From positions 325,221-389,220 of the forward strand of contig RPFO01000667.1 in the NCBI GenBank assembly GCA_009746045.1: a DNA stretch of 64,000 nt, in the 5' to 3' direction. The notes under the pieces are model-generated. The model did not search any database. It saw only the letters and a program-made list of their open reading frames with translations, and was not told the origin of the DNA. Each line of letters starts with the position of its first letter. Positions within the stretch are counted from its first letter, which is position 1. Of this stretch, positions 58,085 to 64,000 are shown piece after piece. Origin of the DNA: Mesostigma viride. Its lineage: Eukaryota > Streptophyta > Mesostigmatophyceae > Mesostigmatales > Mesostigmataceae. The position numbers and the translations under genes were made by a program.

Positions 58085-58637
58085 AGGTTGGCAATTGAGG
58101 ACTTATTTCCGGGTACTAGCCGTGCCGGGCGCCACGCTCGCGTTCATGCAGGCATCTGTTGTCGGCCGCAGCCTAATGAGTAATATGCGAGCGAGTCCTG
58201 CGAATTATGGCTTTTCGACGAAGCTCCTGCGAGCTCGCACCGCGGCTGTTCGTGTAATTGAACCCGGCGCATCGCCAAACAAGCTATCCCCAGCCGGGTG
58301 CTCGGTATAAAATCTACTGGTCTGCTGGCGGAATTGCTACGCTATGCTGCCGTTATTAAATGCGCAGCAAAGAGCGACATCCCTCCAATGTGTGTATATT
58401 TGCAAATCGTACAGGTTTAGCCTGCGCACCCGATGTTTTCGGGCCGCAATTAGCCGCCGTCGTTGGCATGGAGTGTCTTGTCGCTCCAACCAACAGTCAA
58501 ATCAGACACGTGCCTGGTGGCATGGATTACCATGAAGCCAGCGCCACCGCAAAAAAAAAATGATAAGAAAGGATCTGCGTGAATGTGTTGGATAGCATTC
58601 ATAAGCATGAAACTTTTTTACTTCATTGCTCCAGATT
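58085..58637 (-). promoter_or_regulatory. Upstream region of the TBL-like gene, no gene
   Basis: About 550 bp with only short frames. Promoter boxes could not be assigned. Confidence 0.3.
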
Positions 58638-58920
58638 ACACCCCCTCCCCCACGTTTAAGATTCCCACGTTTTAGATCTTGAGACCCGGGATTTTGGAAT
58701 TTCAGGGATCGCAGGGCTGGTTTTGGGCAAAAGATCTTAAAGTAGGTACAAATGGCTGGTCAGTGATATGCGATATTGATTATATGTTCAGGTATACCGC
58801 ATCAGGTTTCAAGATCCTACCACTCTCAACTTTAAGATCGTCTGCCCTGGATTTGATTTTAGGTTTAAGATCGCAGCCCTGGGTTGGCCGGACCCCAATC
58901 TTAAACGTGTGTGGGGGGGG
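58638..58920. mobile_element. Possible 280-bp MITE with ACGTTTAAGATT ends
   Basis: C-rich ends followed by ACGTTTAAGATT on the left (58653-58664) and its complement near 58892-58903. TA lies on both outer flanks. Several internal TTTAAGATC-type motifs occur. Superfamily unknown. Confidence 0.5.
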
Positions 58921-59700
58921 TATTGCCAATGGCCATGGCCGGTGAGCTGGCGCGATCCTGAAGGGCTGGGAATTTCGCGGCTTTCAAGACGTGTCAAGCT
59001 GGTGCTCGTTTTCGCGGGTAACGCTGGGCGCATGAATTTGTATGCTGGCGGCTGTAACTGCTTTGGACGGCTTGATTCAGTGGTAGGGGCCACTGGCCAG
59101 CAATAACGCGAGCTGAACTAGCCAGAAAAGTTCTTTTTTTGAACAAACGACTTTGCGTTTACTCGAAATTCTATGGAAACTTCCCCATCATGCAGGCATC
59201 ATCCCTTGTTGGGGTTGTTTCCCTGCCCTGCACCGCACGTGATGTCGTATCCCGGGCTTCCTCACGTACCGTCGTCAGCCAAGAGGGCGACATCCTTCCT
59301 TCTTTCCATGTATTCGGGTCTTGCTCTCGGCCGCTCTAGTCGCGCAGTCAAAATTCGCACGAGCCGCACCTGTGCCTTTTTAAAGTGACGCTGAGCACGG
59401 CCGACAACGAAATAGATCTGCTCACGAACAGCATATAGATAGTAGGTGCCTAGGCATTGGAAGTGCCGTCAGACATGGAAAGACAGACAGGCTGGCATTA
59501 TGCCTGAACGGAGCCGTCGACACGTCAGTATATGATATGTTATGCGGCCGGCTGCTTAAGTGCGCATGCGGTTGGTGGGATTCGTTAGTTACGGCCCGCG
59601 TTGGACTGACGGGCGCCGACTCTCCTGGGCATTCATCTCGTTGGTTGGGTTGTTGGATATCGTAGCCTGCCGCTGGCTGGTCACATGCCGGCCTCATTGG
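58921..59700. other. No gene recognised
   Basis: Frames of up to 134 residues on either strand lack recognisable domains. Confidence 0.4.
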
Positions 59701-59720
59701 CAGCCCTGCACCGGCATCCG

Positions 59721-59900
59721 CTAGACTGACACGGAGCGCCAATGGCCCGTCGATCCGCAAGTGGCCTGAAGCCTGTACATGTGCGCGTGCAGCCGGCGTC
59801 TTCCCACAAGGCTGGACCCCGCCCATGTGAGCAAGAGGCTGACCTGCAGGTCCTGAGGTCGGCCCAGTACCCGCACGTACCTAGCTAGTAGCTGTACAGT
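59721..59900 (-). pseudogene. LINE ORF2 C-terminal relic
   Basis: The reverse-strand frame includes SLLLTWAGSSLVGRRRLHA, matching LLTWAGPSNARRRKAHT in LINE-F. Short and diverged. Confidence 0.5.
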
Positions 59901-60149
59901 GACCACTTGATCCATGTGGCGGACATAATTGAGTAGGATGAGAGGCCCTGGCAACGGCGGGCTGAAGTTGCATACACCCCCTCCAAAGATTGATGTTGGA
60001 CAGAAACGCACGCGTGCATATTTTGCACGCCTCCATGGTCAGGCGGGGCTGACGTCTTGCGTGCCTACGAGCCGGTTCAGCTTGTTGGGTAAATCCGAAT
60101 CGAACAGTTTAGCACTCCAATCATGGTTCAACTGAGCATGTTGATAGAT

Positions 60150-60310
60150 GTTGTAGATAGCTGTTGTAGATACATTAGACCGGTAGGACTGTTTGCACCC
60201 ATCCATCCATCCATCCATCGGGGTTAATGCTCCGTGACTCCCCAACGGGAGCACGAGTCTAATTAATTAATTAATTAATTAATTAATTAATTAATTAATT
60301 AATTAATTAA
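60150..60310 (+). mobile_element. Type II LINE 3' end with long AATT tail
   Basis: CCATC repeat, type II hairpin at 60230-60257 and about twelve AATT units to 60310. Nearly identical to 45711-45837. Confidence 0.75.
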
Positions 60311-61119
60311 CTGAGCATGGTAGTAGGAATCCTGTTATAGGATAAGCCCGCTGCAAGGCATGCAGCATTGCCTTGCCAGCTAACTGATTGAATCAGTGCT
60401 AGAGGGCGATTAGGATAATAGATTATGCTAGGCCAGCGTAGGCTGGCTGGCATAGTAGGATGACGGACATCATGTGCGAACCCCGGCCTCGGGTCTAGCT
60501 AGCTTCCCCACTTCATGGAATTTATTGCTCGTTGTAGACCCATCATCAGATCGGCTTTAGTCCCATGGAGTGTCGAACACACTGAGTGTTGTGCCCGAAA
60601 TTCACGCAGCAGGTCTACCTAGGTAGTATGAACCATAAATAGCGCTGGCATGTTTGACAGTTTATGGCCTCGTAGTCAATTCGGTCACGGTGTAATAGGC
60701 TTGAAGACAGCTATTCTAATATCCTAGATCGAGACCTTGAGTGCTCCATGCCCTTTCAATGAAGGTATGCCAACTCGATTTAAGGTTACTGGCATGTGAC
60801 GAATTAACATATATGCATCAGCCGTGCATGTGTCATCTGTCGCTAGCCGGCTGATTGTGTGTCATTCAGCTACACGGCCCTACGTACCGCCTGCTAGGGT
60901 GGACCAAGCTAGGGCCTGACCAGTCATGCATGCGCAGTACAGTGATGTACACATGCAGTGTGTGATGATGTTTGATGCTTCTATGCCTTACATCCAAGCC
61001 GGTATTCATTGCCATGGGACTGTGCCATGGTCTCACGTCGACTTCTTTACGGAAAATTAATTGCTCACAAAAGCTAGGAACTAGATATAGCTACATCGAT
61101 CCATCCACCCCATCCCGTG
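60311..61119. other. No gene recognised
   Basis: No convincing frame, repeat or inverted structure. Confidence 0.4.
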
Positions 61120-61175
61120 TTCCCCTCCCACTGAGGACTTATGCTCACGTGACGCAGTTATGTGTAAATGAATGC
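61120..61175 (+). mobile_element. Decayed type III LINE end
   Basis: CTCCCACTGAGGACTTATGC then a damaged type III hairpin (61146-61164) and AATG-like remnants of a tail. Confidence 0.5.
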
Positions 61176-61610
61176 ACAAAAGCCAGCCAAAAAGCGTCTG
61201 GTATATAATATTATATAAGTTGTCGCTCTCACGCGATCATGCACCCGTGGTCGTTTATAACATACGGCCTGCAGTCCATGAGGCCGGGATTACGAAGTGT
61301 GTACAGTTGTGTTGTGATATATGTATAGACGGTCTGTAGTTGGTACTCCCATGCAGGCCCAGAAGCACCGGCACGGCATCATCTACAGACTTGTGAAAAT
61401 GTATGTGTTGGGTGCGCATATATGAAAAGGTGGCATGATCCACTCATTTGTAATTAAGTACTATAAAGGGTATCCCTCTTCCCCCCTTCTTGTGTACTAG
61501 AGTCGACGGCACCTGGTCCCACGTGGGAGGCTCTGTAGTCTGTACCTCCTGCAACGCACATATTACTCTCATCTTCACTGCGGATGCCTTGAAATCTGTT
61601 ATACAGAGCC

Positions 61611-64000
61611 TTACGCCTGTGCCTTCATTTGGCCAACCCCATACACCTGCAACGTATACCGACTAAAGTCGTGCGGCTGCCACTGCGCAGGCCGCTCTCC
61701 TTCCGGCGGCGGCGGTGCTTGCATGCACGACCTCACGGCGGACGCGACCGTGTTGCCATTCTTGATACTTGTGATCACCTTGCACACGTTGGTGTGGTTG
61801 GTGTCCACCGTGCTGGCCATTCCGTTCAGGACGACCGTCTTGACACCGCGCAGCGAGAGCAGGGCGGCGGTCTCGTATGGCCCTTCCAGCGCGCGCATGC
61901 GGGGGGACTGCGACAGAAAGCACAAAACAAAACAAGAAAGCGAACCAAGGCACACAGGCATACTTGAATGAATCAAATAATTAAAGCACGGGACCGCACA
62001 GGGATTACAGTCATTACCGCGGTAAGTTGCGTTTCTTAAGGTTGCGTTACCGCGTTAAGTCGCGACGCCGAAGTTTGGGCAGCGACCGCAACTTCAGCAT
62101 CGGTGCCATCGCAACTTAACGCGATAATGACTCAATTTGTAGGTGTCAGGCCACTTTTGGCCGCGCAGGAGGCCACTTTTTGCAGCTTTTTGCCAAGTCC
62201 GGACCCGCCATGTGGCTTTACGGGGCAAAGTACGCAAGCTTGAAGCTCCCCTGGCGCGCAGATGGACTTCCCCGCCTGAAAAGCGCGAATCTGCGCGAAT
62301 GCAACCTTGCGAGTCCAATTGTAAACTGATTTGCAGCCTGCGGACTGCGGTACATCAGTAGCATGCAGGGCGCGGCACATCACGGCACTTTTGTGGTATC
62401 AGTAATTCTGACTGACTGGCACTCACGCAACGACTGTGTGGCGGCTGGCTGGCTGCACCCGGCGGGGCTCGGGCACCTGTATTGCGGCAGCCGGCCCGCC
62501 TTTCTCACAAAAATCATGAAAAGATTCCTGGTATGGAAAAACAGGAAAATGGACTTTGGGTGGCTTTGATAATGCTGCAGCAGGATCGGGCTTGACGAGA
62601 GCTGTAGAATGCCGTATAGTAGTCCGTGAGAGGAGGGGGTGGGATGCTAGCCTAATTCTACCGCTAAGTTGCGTTACCGCGTTAAGTTGCGACGCCGAAT
62701 TTTAGGCGTCGATCGCAACCTAACGCGGTAATGACTGTACGTAATTGATTTTCACGTAGACTGAGTCATGTGAGCATGAGTGGGATAGAAACGGGATGGG
62801 GTGGATCGATATAGCTATCTAATTTCTAGCTACAGGGTTGAAATGGGATGGGGTGGATCGATCGAGCTATCTAACTTCTAGTTACAGGGTAGAAATGGGA
62901 TGGGGTGGATCGATCGAGCTATCTAACTTCTAGTTACAGGGTAGAAATGGGATGGGGTGGATCGATCGAGCTATCTAACTTCTAGTTACAGGGTTGCGGG
63001 CACTGCGGCCAGATTCAATTTGGTTACCAAATTTGGAAACTATGGTTATCGCACATGCATAAGACAGACATATCTTGTCAGGCCGAAAAGCTCTCACAGT
63101 TCTTTGCCAAACTGATCCTCGAGGGCCACCCATTCCATGTCTTGGCCTAGTAGTTGGTATCAAGAAGTACCAACATATAAACAGCGTTATCAGGTTTCTG
63201 AAAGTCATCTATGGTCGCGCTAAGAAAGCCTACAGCTTCTATAGTCAATTTTGTCAAGGTCCCTGCATCGCCTTCCCACTATCGACATGAAACCCCCACG
63301 CCTTCCAATGTGCCAACTAACAAATTAGTGACAGTTGCCGGCATTAGGCCCCTCAGCTTTCGATTGTCAGCACAGACACCTCCCCCAAGGCGACTACCAT
63401 CATGGTCAAAATCACTTTGCGACAAAAACGTTGCGCATCGACCTCGCGGACTTCTATTACTTTTCATTATTTTGGCTCACAAACTTGTGTATTCACTGTA
63501 CTTTTGTACTAGACGTTGTACTTATTTCATTGGATTTTACTAAAACAGTGCCGCGTCGCAATTACCATGTTGATATAGTTTATCCTCGCAAATCTAAACT
63601 TTTAACTTGTTTCGAGGTTGCAAAATAATTTGTCGCAAAGTACCATAGTCAAGCATAAACTTAACCCTGACATTCGCCCCCCCTCACCTTGCGGTCGTCG
63701 GCACAGAACCCTCCCCATCGAATATGACTAATTGATACTAATACTAGTTTATTACTAAATAATTCAAACCCCCATATTAGACCCGCGCCTCACCTTACGG
63801 TTGTCGGCAAACGCCTGAGTGCGCAGGCTCTCCTCATTGCCCACCCGATCCACCACCAACGCCAGCGCCAAGTCCTTTAAATGGAGGGGGACCACGGCTC
63901 TTGGGGGAAGGTACGCCAGCAGCCGGCCCAGACCGAAATAGACAAAGGTCTTGGCGGACGCCAGCAGCCGCGTGCAGTCGCCCTCGCCCGGGATGGACTT
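61611..64000 (-). CDS. Last exons of a CFAP46-like flagellar central-pair protein (partial)
   Basis: Two exons are proposed: 63794-64000 (69 codons, donor AAG|GTGAGG, continues beyond the window) and 61611-61907 (acceptor TCGCAG|TCC, stop TAA at 61611-61613). Both junctions are phase 0. Exon A reads as helices (F-V-Y-F-G-L-G-R-L-L-A-Y-L-P-P, then L-A-L-A-L-V-V-D-R-V). Exon B has A-A-L-L-S-L-R-G-V-K-T-V-V-L-N-G followed by a helix, like the end of CFAP46 and of CHAT-type folds. CFAP46 belongs to the C1a projection of the axonemal central pair. The assignment rests on remembered family features, and extra small exons between may be missed. Confidence 0.45.
62008..62737. mobile_element. TA-flanked MITE copy 2, uninterrupted
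   Basis: CAGTCATTACCGCG at the left and its complement at the right (62724-62737), with TA at 62006-62007 and 62738-62739. It is the 730-bp reference for copy 1 (1247-3897). It lies in the proposed intron of the CFAP46-like gene. Confidence 0.82.
62789..62996. repeat. 52-bp tandem repeat
   Basis: Four units of 52 bp (the start motif AAATGGGATGGGGTGG recurs at 62841, 62893 and 62945; the first unit is diverged). No coding role. 62997-63793 holds no recognised gene. Confidence 0.85.

Overview
The window is nuclear DNA of a eukaryote, most likely a flagellate-forming green alga or a similar photosynthetic protist. The evidence is spliced genes with GT-AG introns, a small protein with a plastid-type transit peptide (31369-31878), a wall-polysaccharide acyltransferase-like gene (51691-58084) and two exons resembling the central-pair flagellar protein CFAP46 (61611-64000). 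No rRNA, intact tRNA, CRISPR array or bacterial operon is visible. The species is not identifiable from this sequence alone.

Most of the window is nested transposable elements, many of which can be delimited to the base from target-site duplications (TSDs). 1-12.4 kb: LINE pieces, an ORF1-type retroelement relic (4467-6001, 24-bp TSD), a TA-flanked MITE hit by a GGGG-ended element, and a complete hAT element (6426-10227, TSD GTTTCGAC). 12.2-29.0 kb: a truncated LINE (TSD CATATTATGATA) hit by a 16.4-kb Copia-like LTR element on the + strand (12417-28793, TSD TCTTG). Its gag is split by a second Copia-like element on the - strand (13636-21893, TSD AAGCA), which itself carries a 473-bp inverted-repeat insertion in gag. 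Both Copia-like elements place a retropepsin between integrase and reverse transcriptase, with D-S/T-Q instead of D-S/T-G and an H-G-D-D polymerase box.

29-31.2 kb: another broken LINE. 31.3-39.5 kb: the plastid protein gene, a three-exon gene of unknown function (33327-36879) whose introns hold very long simple repeats, then minisatellites and a TTG/TCG/CCG tract. 40-51.6 kb: a multi-level nest of ORF1-only retroelements, short LINE ends, a piggyBac-like element (42997-45380), SINE-like copies and a pogo-like DNA transposon (45959-51594). One ORF1-only element is intact, 46691-48640, with a 448-residue protein and a 10-bp TSD. 51.7-58.1 kb: the four-exon TBL/PC-esterase-like gene. 58.1-64 kb: degenerate repeats, a second MITE copy and the CFAP46-like exons.

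The LINEs and ORF1-only elements end in one of three short hairpins followed by an AATT/TAATT-type tail, and about twenty such ends occur here. This fits ORF1-only elements and tiny LINE stubs being mobilised in trans by a LINE reverse transcriptase that recognises the hairpin, but that is inference. Single-base frameshifts are common even in elements with about 99 percent identical LTRs, so part of the breakage may be sequence error.
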